Source: Oscillospiraceae bacterium (GTDB lineage: Bacteria; Bacillota; Clostridia; Oscillospirales; Ruminococcaceae). From it: 17,114 nt of DNA. Made by a program: the position numbers and the translations under genes. This document shows, piece by piece, positions 1 through 7,116 of this stretch. Position 1 is the first letter of the stretch; each line of letters begins with the position of its first letter. Location of the stretch: the NCBI GenBank assembly GCA_020024215.1, contig JAHHUC010000048.1, positions 1 through 17,114 on the forward strand. The letters are read 5' to 3'. The notes below the pieces were generated by a model. That model worked only from the letters and a program-made list of their open reading frames with translations. It was not told the DNA's origin and ran no database searches.

Positions 1-275
1 ACAATGCCGTTATAGAGGTAACTGCCAGCTTTGATCAGATTTCAAGCGTTATACAGAACAATTCTGCTACCGCAGAGCAAAGTGCTGCTGCCAGTGAGGA
101 GCTTTCCGGACAGGCACAAATGATGAAGGATCTGGTAGGAAAATTCCAGCTTGAAGAAAATTGTGATTATGACAGCTATTCCAACCAGGCCATCGGCGAG
201 GACTATGCAGGTGATGATATGCCAAAGGAAAACCGTCGTGAGGCAGGCTTTAGAAATCCTGCTGAAAAATATTGA
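1..275 (+). CDS. Methyl-accepting chemotaxis protein, C-terminal end (partial)
   Basis: Reading frame 3 is open from the window edge to a TGA at 273-275 and encodes the last 90 residues of a chemoreceptor. It contains the descending arm of the cytoplasmic signalling coiled coil, with the typical stretch QNNSATAEQSAAASEEL at about residues 23-39 of the fragment, then a variable, acidic, probably unstructured tail ending in AEKY. Receptors of this type form the trimer-of-dimer arrays that control the CheA kinase. The same block is present almost unchanged near the end of the MCP at 11261-13021 (QNNSATSEESAAASEEL), and both tails end in a similar A-x-K-Y motif, so the two are paralogs. The sensor domain lies outside the window, so the ligand is unknown. 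Confidence 0.93.
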   Translation, partial: NAVIEVTASFDQISSVIQNNSATAEQSAAASEELSGQAQMMKDLVGKFQLEENCDYDSYSNQAIGEDYAGDDMPKENRREAGFRNPAEKY

Positions 276-614
276 TGTTGATATTACCAAAGCCTATGCT
301 GCACTCTCTTTTTAGAAAAATTCTTTTAGGGGCTTTAAAAGCTTTTTAATATTTGCGTTCTTCATAATTTTATATCCATATACCGAGCAAAAACGGCTGC
401 ACAGATTTTTCCTTGCAGCCGTTTTTGCCATTTATTCCAACAAATTTTTAAAAATAAGCTTAAACATCCAATCTTTTAAAGTTGGGTAAATTTTTTCTCT
501 CTTGCTTTTTCATTCCTTTTAAATATAAGAATCTTGTCTTTTTATTCAAATTGCTGCAACAGATGCTCAGCAAATAAATTAAAGAGCAGCATTTATGCCG
601 TACAAAAAGCAATG
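276..614. other. Intergenic stretch between convergent MCP and methyltransferase genes
   Basis: The two flanking genes converge here. Apart from the terminator hairpin at 387-428, I see only AT-rich sequence, with no open frame preceded by a ribosome binding site and no RNA gene I recognise. Confidence 0.6.
387..428. terminator. Bidirectional intrinsic terminator
   Basis: A perfect 14-bp inverted repeat (387-400 and 415-428) encloses a 14-base loop. The outer part of the stem is an A-run on one side and a T-run on the other, so it can end transcription of the MCP gene rightward and of the methyltransferase gene leftward. Confidence 0.85.
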
Positions 615-1610
615 TTATTTTCGGATAATACAAATATCCTGTGTTCCGGAGCAAAGAAGCTCTGTATGCCGTTCAAATTTTGTGAAACCTGATGCTTTGG
701 CAGCATCCTCAATTTCATTTTTCAGAACGCCTAAATCCATTCCTTGAAAATAATAAGGGAGATAGCCCAAAACCATATCCCACGGCCCGGTATGGTCAGG
801 CGAGATACCTTCTCCTACAACCAGCAGCACACCACCCGGGTTAAGGGCTAAACAGCATTTTTTAAGAAGCTGCTCCATATTTCCCTTGGCAAAAAGCATA
901 ACTCCTATTGCCAGTATCAAATCATAGCCGCTGCCCAGCTCATCTGTCATAAAATCCCCGATTTTTACAGCAGCTCTGCCCTCAAGACCTGCATCCTTGA
1001 CAGATTGCTCAATCAAATCAGGCATAATGAGATCAAAAAGCACACCTGAGCGATCTTTTTTATCTGCAATTACCGAAAGCCCCAGCAAGCCGGCAGCACA
1101 GCCCAAATCCAGAATATGGTGTATTGCTTCGTTTTCCGGCAAGGAGCGCACTATTTTTAACAGCTCCTCCTGTCGATAACCCCTCTGGGCGTTTCTCAGC
1201 GCATTGCCATATTGCTCAAAATCAAGGCTTTGCTCCATTTGCTTGGTTGTACCGGGACCTTTTTCAACCAGTTTTTTTACATCCATAGGAGCATTTCCCT
1301 CATTCTGGCTGTAAAACAGGAGGAAATCCCCCAGATACTCCTTTGTCCCCTTTACCAGATAGCGGTTTGCCTCACTTGTATTTTCATAGCAGTCCCTTTT
1401 CTTATCGACAAATCCCACTGAAACAAGTGCAGACAAAAGATATTCTGTATTTTTGACGTGCCAGCCCATTTTTTCTGCCAGCGCCCTTGCTGTGACAGGC
1501 TCTGTCAAATGTGAAAATACATCAAGCTCCATTGCAGAGCTGATGAGCCTTTCATATAAGTTTAGAAAAGGCAGCGCAGTCAATTGTTCCCAAACAGATA
1601 TGTTTTTCAT
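615..1610 (-). CDS. SAM-dependent O-methyltransferase (acetylserotonin/hydroxyneurosporene OMT-like)
   Basis: This 331-residue protein probably transfers a methyl group from S-adenosylmethionine to a small hydroxylated or heteroatom-bearing substrate. Residues about 15-95 form a winged-helix/dimerisation domain typical of the family, including the patterns VTARALAEKMG and LLSALVSVGF. The Rossmann domain carries SAM motif I, DLGCAAG, at about 168-174, an acidic GDF motif after it, and the late strand motif LNPGGVLLVVGE. I chose the ATG at 1610 because an AGGGAGG ribosome binding site sits just upstream; the frame is open further upstream but without such a signal. The gene is divergent from the ATC-hydrolase-like gene at 1869, which suggests a shared control region. 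The substrate cannot be told from sequence. Confidence 0.88.
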   Translation of the reverse strand: MKNISVWEQLTALPFLNLYERLISSAMELDVFSHLTEPVTARALAEKMGWHVKNTEYLLSALVSVGFVDKKRDCYENTSEANRYLVKGTKEYLGDFLLFYSQNEGNAPMDVKKLVEKGPGTTKQMEQSLDFEQYGNALRNAQRGYRQEELLKIVRSLPENEAIHHILDLGCAAGLLGLSVIADKKDRSGVLFDLIMPDLIEQSVKDAGLEGRAAVKIGDFMTDELGSGYDLILAIGVMLFAKGNMEQLLKKCCLALNPGGVLLVVGEGISPDHTGPWDMVLGYLPYYFQGMDLGVLKNEIEDAAKASGFTKFERHTELLCSGTQDICIIRK

Positions 1611-1868
1611 AATAATTCCTCCCTTTGTTCCGCCAAATTTACCATAAAGGCAAAATCTTAGATGTATGCTGCATCCCTGAGAGTATTCTATCAGAAACTG
1701 TTGCTGCCTGTTACTCTGAAAGGACACAGATTGCTCTTGCAGGACAAAGGCGTTTTTCCTCTGTTTTAACTGTCTTTAAGGGACAAAGTCTGTCTTATAA
1801 GGATAACACTTTGGTCTTATATTTTGCTAAAGTGTTGTTAAATCCCAAAGTGAAAAGGAGAAATTTTT
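1611..1868. promoter_or_regulatory. Divergent control region with helically phased repeats
   Basis: This region separates the divergent methyltransferase and ATC-hydrolase-like genes. Toward the methyltransferase there is a candidate promoter: an extended -10, TGATAGAAT (TAGAAT at 1690-1685 on the minus strand), 17 bases from a weak -35, TAACAG (1713-1708). On the plus strand GGACA[A/C]AG occurs at 1722, 1742 and 1781, with the related GGATAACA at 1801, spaced about 20, 39 and 20 bases apart, roughly whole helical turns on one DNA face. An inverted repeat AACACTTT/AAAGTGTT lies at 1805-1812 and 1829-1836. Direct repeats on one face are typical of AraC-family half sites, and an AraC gene lies nearby. 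The operator role is an inference. Confidence 0.4.
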
Positions 1869-2486
1869 ATGAAATATGGAATGTTTGGCATAATGATGCC
1901 ACTGCTTGTGCAAAAAACGGCAATGACATATCTTGCAGACATTGCACCGGATATTAAAGCCTCTGACATCAAAAAGGAATTTAAAGGCATTATTGAGCGT
2001 CAGACAGATATTGGAGGAAGAAAAAACAATCTGATTTTAGGTCTTTATCTGGCGGCATATCTTCTGGCAGTGTATAAAACCTGCCCTCAAAAAATAACAG
2101 ATGAGGTTTTCAAGGGCCTGGTGCATACACTCTGCTATTCTGATATCATGAGAAAAATGAGTGAGGGAAAAGAATTTTTCACAGAAAAAAACATGAAAAC
2201 AAGAGAAAGGCTTGCAGAGGATCCTGTTTTCAATTCCTACCCTGAAAATTGGAAATACACATTTTCCTATGATATGAAAATTCCGGAATGTACCATAACC
2301 TATTCTGAATGTGCCATATGCCATATGGCAAAAAGAGAGGGCTGCGCCCATCTTGTAAAATATATGTGTGTAATTGATTTTGCCAATCAGGAGCTTATGG
2401 GGAACAAACTGATTCGCACAAAGACACTTGCAAACAACGATAGCTGCTGTGATTTTCACATCATAGGCAAAAAAAGAAATCCCTGA
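1869..2486 (+). CDS. L-2-amino-thiazoline-4-carboxylic acid hydrolase family protein
   Basis: This 205-residue protein resembles the ATC hydrolase family. The founding member opens the thiazoline ring of 2-amino-thiazoline-4-carboxylate on the path to L-cysteine, but most homologues are uncharacterised. Visible family features lie in the C-terminal half: a cysteine pair in YSECAICHMAKREG (about 145-158), then YMCVIDFANQELMG (about 165-178), the RTKTLANN stretch and the closing CCDFHI (about 193-198). Five cysteines (148, 151, 167, 193, 194) could bind metal or act in catalysis. An AAAAGGAG ribosome binding site at 1853-1860 supports the start. There is no signal peptide, so it is probably cytoplasmic. 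The gene is divergent from the methyltransferase and ends 7 bases from the convergent AraC gene. Its true substrate is unknown. Confidence 0.78.
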   Translation: MKYGMFGIMMPLLVQKTAMTYLADIAPDIKASDIKKEFKGIIERQTDIGGRKNNLILGLYLAAYLLAVYKTCPQKITDEVFKGLVHTLCYSDIMRKMSEGKEFFTEKNMKTRERLAEDPVFNSYPENWKYTFSYDMKIPECTITYSECAICHMAKREGCAHLVKYMCVIDFANQELMGNKLIRTKTLANNDSCCDFHIIGKKRNP

Positions 2487-2493
2487 TTTATTT

Positions 2494-3630
2494 TTATTCT
2501 CTAAAAAACGTCTCCCTTCTATATTCAGAAGGGGCACAATTAAATTTTTTGCGGAAGGCCTCAGCAAATTTGCTGGGGCTTTCATAGCCTACCTGAAAAG
2601 CAATATCGCCGACGCCGGCGGATTTTTCCTTGAGCAGCTCGGCGGCAAGCTGAAGGCGGTACTCACGCAAATATGCCTTGACGGACATTCCATATACGCC
2701 CTTAAAGCAGGTTTTCATAGAGGTGAGCGGAATTTGAAATTTATCTGACAGCTCCTCTAATGTTTTATGCTCCTGCGGATGCTCTGTAAGATAGGCCTGT
2801 ATTTCCTTTACGGCCTTCACCTGATTGTGGTTGAAATATACAGGCTGTATGGGGCTTGAAGCTTTTTGTGAGCACAGACAGTGCAAAAATTCAAGCACCT
2901 TCATTCTTATGCTGCCGTCTTTGCTTTCTTCTTTCATAAAATAAAGCTCGGACATGATATGCTCTAACACATTTTCCCTGTAAATAATGAGATGGTTTCC
3001 TTTTTTAAGACTGTCTGAAAGCTTTTTTAAATCAATATGCAACTGCCCTACAAGCTTTTCTATATCCATTATATACTGCTGTGCAGCCTGTGTATCTATG
3101 ATAAGATTAAGACCGTGATAGTGAGAAAGCGGAAAGGAATTTTGCTTTGGCTGACAAAAGGGCAGATTTATAGATAGATCTCCCGGGCCTAAATAAAAAC
3201 ATTCCCCATTCTGATATTCCCCCTCAAAACGTCCCTCCCTGCAATGCTGTATGGAAATTACATTTGGAGGAAAGGCAACATTATTTTTTGAAAAATCCAG
3301 ATGCTCTGTGTGTATATCCTGAAAGATAAGCATTGCCCCGGGAAAAAGCTCAATGCTCTTTACAACACAGCTGTCCTTTGTCTTTTCTGACAATTTTGGC
3401 TTCTGCTCATATATTTTGGTGTTCTGCCCATATAGGCATTTTACATTAAAAGGAAAAGAGCCGATAGGCTGACCTTTGGCGCTTAAAGGTTTTTTCCTCA
3501 CAGCAACCCTAAAAACTCCCCTTATTTTTTTTGCATTGGAAATATGGCCTTTGCTGCAAAGCGGCTGTATGCTTTTTTCTTTACAGCCGCTTCTTTCTGC
3601 CGCTTTTTTATATATTGCATAGTGGCTCAC
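2494..3630 (-). CDS. AraC-family transcriptional regulator
   Basis: This 378-residue DNA-binding regulator has a C-terminal double helix-turn-helix domain at about 270-375. The first helix-turn-helix includes LEELSDKFQIPLTSMKTCFK, and the second ends with the family signature VGYESPSKFAEAFRKKFNCAPSEYR. The N-terminal region is a cupin-like or sensor region that I cannot assign to a ligand. The start is a GTG at 3630, preceded by a G-rich ribosome binding site and only about 17 bases from the expected start point of a good promoter (3654-3681); this argues against later starts. The protein is longer than the usual 290-330 residues, and the first 60 or so residues are Lys-rich and unlike the family. 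The gene lies downstream of the importer operon in the same direction, so it likely senses the imported compound. Confidence 0.9.
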   Translation of the reverse strand: MSHYAIYKKAAERSGCKEKSIQPLCSKGHISNAKKIRGVFRVAVRKKPLSAKGQPIGSFPFNVKCLYGQNTKIYEQKPKLSEKTKDSCVVKSIELFPGAMLIFQDIHTEHLDFSKNNVAFPPNVISIQHCREGRFEGEYQNGECFYLGPGDLSINLPFCQPKQNSFPLSHYHGLNLIIDTQAAQQYIMDIEKLVGQLHIDLKKLSDSLKKGNHLIIYRENVLEHIMSELYFMKEESKDGSIRMKVLEFLHCLCSQKASSPIQPVYFNHNQVKAVKEIQAYLTEHPQEHKTLEELSDKFQIPLTSMKTCFKGVYGMSVKAYLREYRLQLAAELLKEKSAGVGDIAFQVGYESPSKFAEAFRKKFNCAPSEYRRETFFRE

Positions 3631-3653
3631 TTTTTTTCCCCCCTTTACCTGAC

Positions 3654-3681
3654 ATTATATCACAGGATTTATATTGAACAA
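3654..3681 (-). promoter_or_regulatory. Sigma-A promoter of the araC-type gene
   Basis: On the minus strand TTGTTC (3681-3676) and a perfect TATAAT (3659-3654) are 16 bases apart, with an upstream TGA giving an extended -10. The expected start point near 3647 leaves a short leader to the GTG at 3630. The regulator therefore probably has its own transcript besides any readthrough from the importer operon. Confidence 0.7.
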
Positions 3682-3702
3682 GCCATTTATATTATGTATC
3701 AA

Positions 3703-3722
3703 AGCCTTTATGACAAAAGGCT
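3703..3722 (-). terminator. Weak hairpin after the importer operon
   Basis: AGCCTTT at 3703-3709 pairs with AAAGGCT at 3716-3722 across a 6-base loop. It sits about 100 bases past the last importer gene. On the minus strand only a short T-rich stretch follows, so termination may be partial. Confidence 0.35.
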
Positions 3723-3819
3723 CTGCTGAACCTTATGCAAAATTTTCAAAATATCTCCTGAGGTCTTTTTTTATTGCGGGCATGAGGGGAATTTTTTCTC
3801 TGCTGATTATTTTTTAAAA

Positions 3820-4437
3820 TTACAGATTCACAAGACGATTTTCTTCCATGAAAAGGATTTTATGGCAGATTTTTTCTATCAGCTTACTTTCATGACTTAT
3901 TACAATCAAGCCCAGATTTCTCTTTTTTACAATCTCTAACAAATTTTTCCATATATTAGCCTGTGTAATGCCGTCAAGCATGGTTGTCATCTCATCTGCA
4001 ATGAGATATTTTGTTTTTGGATTCAATGCCCTCACAATAGAAAATCTCTGCAATTCACCTGAGGAAAGCTCGATAGGATAGCGCTCTTGCCATTCATCAC
4101 GAATCCCAAACAGCTCAAGCAGCTCTTTATCCGGAGTATAGCTTTCTTCAAGAATATCCCTCATCCGCCAAAGCGGGTTCATTATTTTTTCAGGATGCTG
4201 ATAAATAAGCTGCACTTTGCGATATTCCCTTTCCTTATGAGTCTCCTTATTGATTTCAACACTGCCTTCCTTTGGCTTGATAAAATCTGCCATAATCTTA
4301 GCCAGGCTGGTCTTACCGCAGCCGCTGTAACCAAAGATTCCCATGCACTCCCCTTCTGCTAACTCAAAATTAACATCACGGAAAATCCACTCATTCTTAT
4401 TGTAATAAAATCCTAAATTTTTTGCTGACAATGACAT
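3820..4437 (-). CDS. ABC importer ATP-binding protein (NikE/OppF-type)
   Basis: This 205-residue protein is the second ATPase of a peptide/nickel-type importer and powers transport at the inner face of the membrane. It shows Walker A GYSGCGKT (36-43), a Q-loop with QHPEKIMNP, an ABC signature LSSGELQR, Walker B LIADEMTT with D-loop MLDG, and the switch histidine in VISHES. The ADEMTTMLD form is typical of NikE-like proteins rather than OppF. The protein lacks the C-terminal extension of classical OppF/DppF (about 320 residues). Its ATG directly follows the TAG of the preceding ATPase gene with no spacer, and its ribosome binding site (GAGGTG) lies inside that gene, so translation is probably coupled. 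Confidence 0.92.
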   Translation of the reverse strand: MSLSAKNLGFYYNKNEWIFRDVNFELAEGECMGIFGYSGCGKTSLAKIMADFIKPKEGSVEINKETHKEREYRKVQLIYQHPEKIMNPLWRMRDILEESYTPDKELLELFGIRDEWQERYPIELSSGELQRFSIVRALNPKTKYLIADEMTTMLDGITQANIWKNLLEIVKKRNLGLIVISHESKLIEKICHKILFMEENRLVNL

Positions 4438-5232
4438 CTATTTCACCTCAATAAATTCATTTTGCGGCAAAGACCGCCACAGCCTCTGGGAGTATTCATT
4501 TTGAAGCCTCTCCCCATTTTTGCAAAAGAAGCTGCTTGGCGCAGTCTCAATGGTTTTGCCCTCGTTAAAAACAGTTATCCTGTCTGCTATTTTAGCTGCG
4601 GAAATAATGTCATGTGTAATCAGCATAACGCCCATCCCTTTATCTGCAAGATAGCGCAGCTGGGAAAGAAGCAGATCCAGCACAGACTGATGAATACCCG
4701 GAGTTGGCTCGTCGGCGATAATCAATTCTGTATCCGGGCTTATGCAGGTTGCAAATAAAACACGCCTGAGCATACCCCCTGAAAGCTGATAGGGATAAAG
4801 CTCCCCATCTGATTTTTTTAATCCGAATTTTAAAAAGAGCTGCTCCTGCATGGCAGAGCGTTTTTTCTTGCTGCCCAAAAAGCCTATTCTGACCTGATTT
4901 TTAACCTTCATGGTGGGGTCAAGATAGTTGACAGATTGTGGGATAAAGGCAATTTTTCTCCCTCTGTATTGTTTTATTTTCTGTTTACTCAAAATTTCGC
5001 CGTTATAAAAAATATCGCCGCTCACAATGGCGTTTTTTGGCAATATATCCATAATTGCATGGGCAAGAAGGCTTTTTCCTGAACCGCTTGCACCCACTAT
5101 GGCAAGAATTTCCCCTCGATTGAGCTGTACATCAAACGAGCTGATAGGTGTGCCGGTGAATTTTTTCAACCCCTTTTTATACTGTTCAAAGGAAATGGAC
5201 ATATCCTTTACTTCTAACAAAAAGCTGCTCAT
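4438..5232 (-). CDS. ABC importer ATP-binding protein (NikD/OppD-type)
   Basis: This 264-residue protein is the first ATPase of the importer. It carries Walker A GASGSGKS (47-54), Q-loop FIPQSVNYLDP, signature LSGGMLRR, Walker B LIIADEPTPG and H-loop LITHD. It pairs with the NikE-type ATPase just downstream to form the heterodimeric motor usual in the Opp/Dpp/Nik group. The C-terminal segment is short, without the long cysteine-containing iron-sulfur tail seen in many DppD proteins. The start at 5232 has an AAAGGAGG ribosome binding site 6-7 bases upstream. It sits 12 bases after the preceding permease gene. Confidence 0.93.
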   Translation of the reverse strand: MSSFLLEVKDMSISFEQYKKGLKKFTGTPISSFDVQLNRGEILAIVGASGSGKSLLAHAIMDILPKNAIVSGDIFYNGEILSKQKIKQYRGRKIAFIPQSVNYLDPTMKVKNQVRIGFLGSKKKRSAMQEQLFLKFGLKKSDGELYPYQLSGGMLRRVLFATCISPDTELIIADEPTPGIHQSVLDLLLSQLRYLADKGMGVMLITHDIISAAKIADRITVFNEGKTIETAPSSFFCKNGERLQNEYSQRLWRSLPQNEFIEVK

Positions 5233-5244
5233 TTGCCGCCTCCT

Positions 5245-6066
5245 TTAAAGATACCTTGTCTGTGGATTTTGTAACAGCCTCATAGATTCTCCTATACTGT
5301 CAAAGCACTTTACCAAAATTATCAGAGAAAGCCCGGGCAGAATTACAAGCCACCAATTTCCGAGAGAAATATGCTTTGTAGCCTCTGAAAGTATGATGCC
5401 GATTGACGGCTGCTGTGCAGAAAGTCCGAAGCCTAAAAATGTCATTGAGGCTTCATGGAGAATGACATGGGGAAACAGCAGGATAAATCCGATGAATATT
5501 TGTGGGAAAATGGCAGGGAGAATATGCTTTTTTACAATAAACCACCTGCTCTTGCCAAGATTTTTTGAAAGGAGGATATATTCTGAATTTTTGATATTGT
5601 TTACCTCATTTCTTATAACTCTTGCCAAGGCAGGCCAATGTGTAACTGCTGTTGCCACAATAACACCATATGCACCCTTTCCCACGGTAAAGGAAATCAG
5701 AATCATAAAAATCAAGTGGGGCATACCGATGAACATATCCACAAACCACATGATTATCCTGTCTGTTTTCCTGCTGCCGACGGCGGCTAAAATGCCCAGA
5801 AAAAGAGCGATGACAACACCCATAAAGGCCCCCAGAATTCCCACATATAAAGAAAATTGCAGCCCCTTTATTGTCCTTAGAAACATATCCCTGCCCAAAG
5901 AATCGGTTCCAAACCAAAAGTCTGACGACGGCGGCAGATTCTTTAAGGAATGGTTTGTATTAAGAGCTGCATCGCTCAATGTCAGGTTAAGCACAGCAAT
6001 AAGGCCTATAATAATTACAGAAACAAGGATTGAGGCAATAACCCTGACTCTCATATCTATTTTCAT
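5245..6066 (-). CDS. ABC importer permease (NikC/DppC-type)
   Basis: This 273-residue integral membrane protein has a first membrane segment at about 9-30, then the family's N-terminal loop with the marker HWFGTDSLGRD-like WFGTDSLGRDMF (about 51-62), and several further hydrophobic segments in the BPD_transp_1 domain. The ATPase-contacting EAA loop is visible at LLSKNLGKSRWFIVKKHILP (about 164-183). It pairs with the NikB-type permease to form the translocation path. A very strong AAGGAGGTAATC ribosome binding site precedes the ATG and lies within the end of the upstream permease gene, only 2 bases separating stop and start. Confidence 0.92.
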   Translation of the reverse strand: MKIDMRVRVIASILVSVIIIGLIAVLNLTLSDAALNTNHSLKNLPPSSDFWFGTDSLGRDMFLRTIKGLQFSLYVGILGAFMGVVIALFLGILAAVGSRKTDRIIMWFVDMFIGMPHLIFMILISFTVGKGAYGVIVATAVTHWPALARVIRNEVNNIKNSEYILLSKNLGKSRWFIVKKHILPAIFPQIFIGFILLFPHVILHEASMTFLGFGLSAQQPSIGIILSEATKHISLGNWWLVILPGLSLIILVKCFDSIGESMRLLQNPQTRYL

Positions 6067-6068
6067 GA

Positions 6069-7040
6069 TTACCTCCTTAATGCAGGGTTTAAAAGACTGT
6101 TGAGAATATCTGCTATGCTGTTTCCGAGAAAAACAAATACGGCGCCTATCATCACAATGGCAAGCAGAAGAGGTGTGTCACCTTTTAATCCGGCTTCTGT
6201 GAGGGTTGAGCCTAAACCGGGATAGGAAAACACCTGCTCAGCCAGCACAGAGCCGCCGAACAATTCCCCAAAGTAGGAAAAATGTATAGTCACAGCCGGC
6301 ACAATTGCATTTCTTATGCAGTGGTTGCGAAAAATGCTGAAATTGCTCTCCCCTCGTGCCTTTGCAAATAAAACATATTCACTGTTGAGCACATCAAGCA
6401 TTTTCTCTCTTGTGTGCAGTGTGACATTTGCTATGCCAAGCACACTCAATGTAAATGTTGGCAGAATCAGATGCTTTATTTTATCTTCTAACGACACCTC
6501 CGAGCTTAACATTCCGATGGGGGATGAAATGCCGATGGGGAATAAGCCCAGATAAACGGAAAAAATCAAAAGAAAAATCAGGCCTATCCAAAAGGTCGGA
6601 ACAGCTGCCTGCAAATAGGAAAACCATTTTATAATCCTGTCTGATAATCTGCCATGGTTAAATGCCGCAATTGTTCCAAGAAGAAAGCCCAGCACACCGG
6701 ATATCACCCAGGATATTCCCATCAAAGCAGCGGAGGCTTTGGCTCTTAGCTTTATTATTTCAATTACAGGCTGCCTGTGAACCAGAGACATTCCCAAATC
6801 CTTGTGAAGCAGATTTTTAAGCCATCTTAAATATTGCATGGCTGCGGGCTGATTCAATCCGTGATATTCTGCAATGCGCTCATATTGCTCCATTGTAAGG
6901 GACGGATCATAATTTACACTTGCCAATACCGGGTCTACCGGCGAGATTTTAAGCAGGGCAAAGGACAATATGGAAACACCTAAAAGCAAAAGCAGGCAGC
7001 GCAGCAAGTTTTTTACAATGAGCCAAGATAAATCCTTCAT
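6069..7040 (-). CDS. ABC importer permease (NikB/DppB-type)
   Basis: This 323-residue membrane protein is the first permease of the importer. It begins with a membrane segment at about 9-29 followed by the periplasm-side helix typical of DppB/NikB (SPVDPVLA, then MEQYERIAEYHGLNQP). The BPD_transp_1 domain follows, with the EAA loop AKARGESNFSIFRNHCIRN at about 220-240 and a last membrane helix near 290-315. AGAGGTG lies 7 bases before the ATG. The gene is separated by 76 bases from the binding-protein gene upstream and is nearly contiguous with the second permease gene, so all five importer genes can form one operon. Confidence 0.92.
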   Translation of the reverse strand: MKDLSWLIVKNLLRCLLLLLGVSILSFALLKISPVDPVLASVNYDPSLTMEQYERIAEYHGLNQPAAMQYLRWLKNLLHKDLGMSLVHRQPVIEIIKLRAKASAALMGISWVISGVLGFLLGTIAAFNHGRLSDRIIKWFSYLQAAVPTFWIGLIFLLIFSVYLGLFPIGISSPIGMLSSEVSLEDKIKHLILPTFTLSVLGIANVTLHTREKMLDVLNSEYVLFAKARGESNFSIFRNHCIRNAIVPAVTIHFSYFGELFGGSVLAEQVFSYPGLGSTLTEAGLKGDTPLLLAIVMIGAVFVFLGNSIADILNSLLNPALRR

Positions 7041-7116
7041 AAATAATCACCTCTTTTGACAGCAGAGAGATCACACAGAAAGATCCCTCTGCTGTTCTTT
7101 ATTAAAACAGTTTTTG

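Noticed and set aside
5393..6103. A 236-codon plus-strand frame opposite the NikC-type permease gene
   Set aside because: It is a mirror of a well-supported permease gene with strong motifs and ribosome binding site; no independent evidence for the opposite strand.
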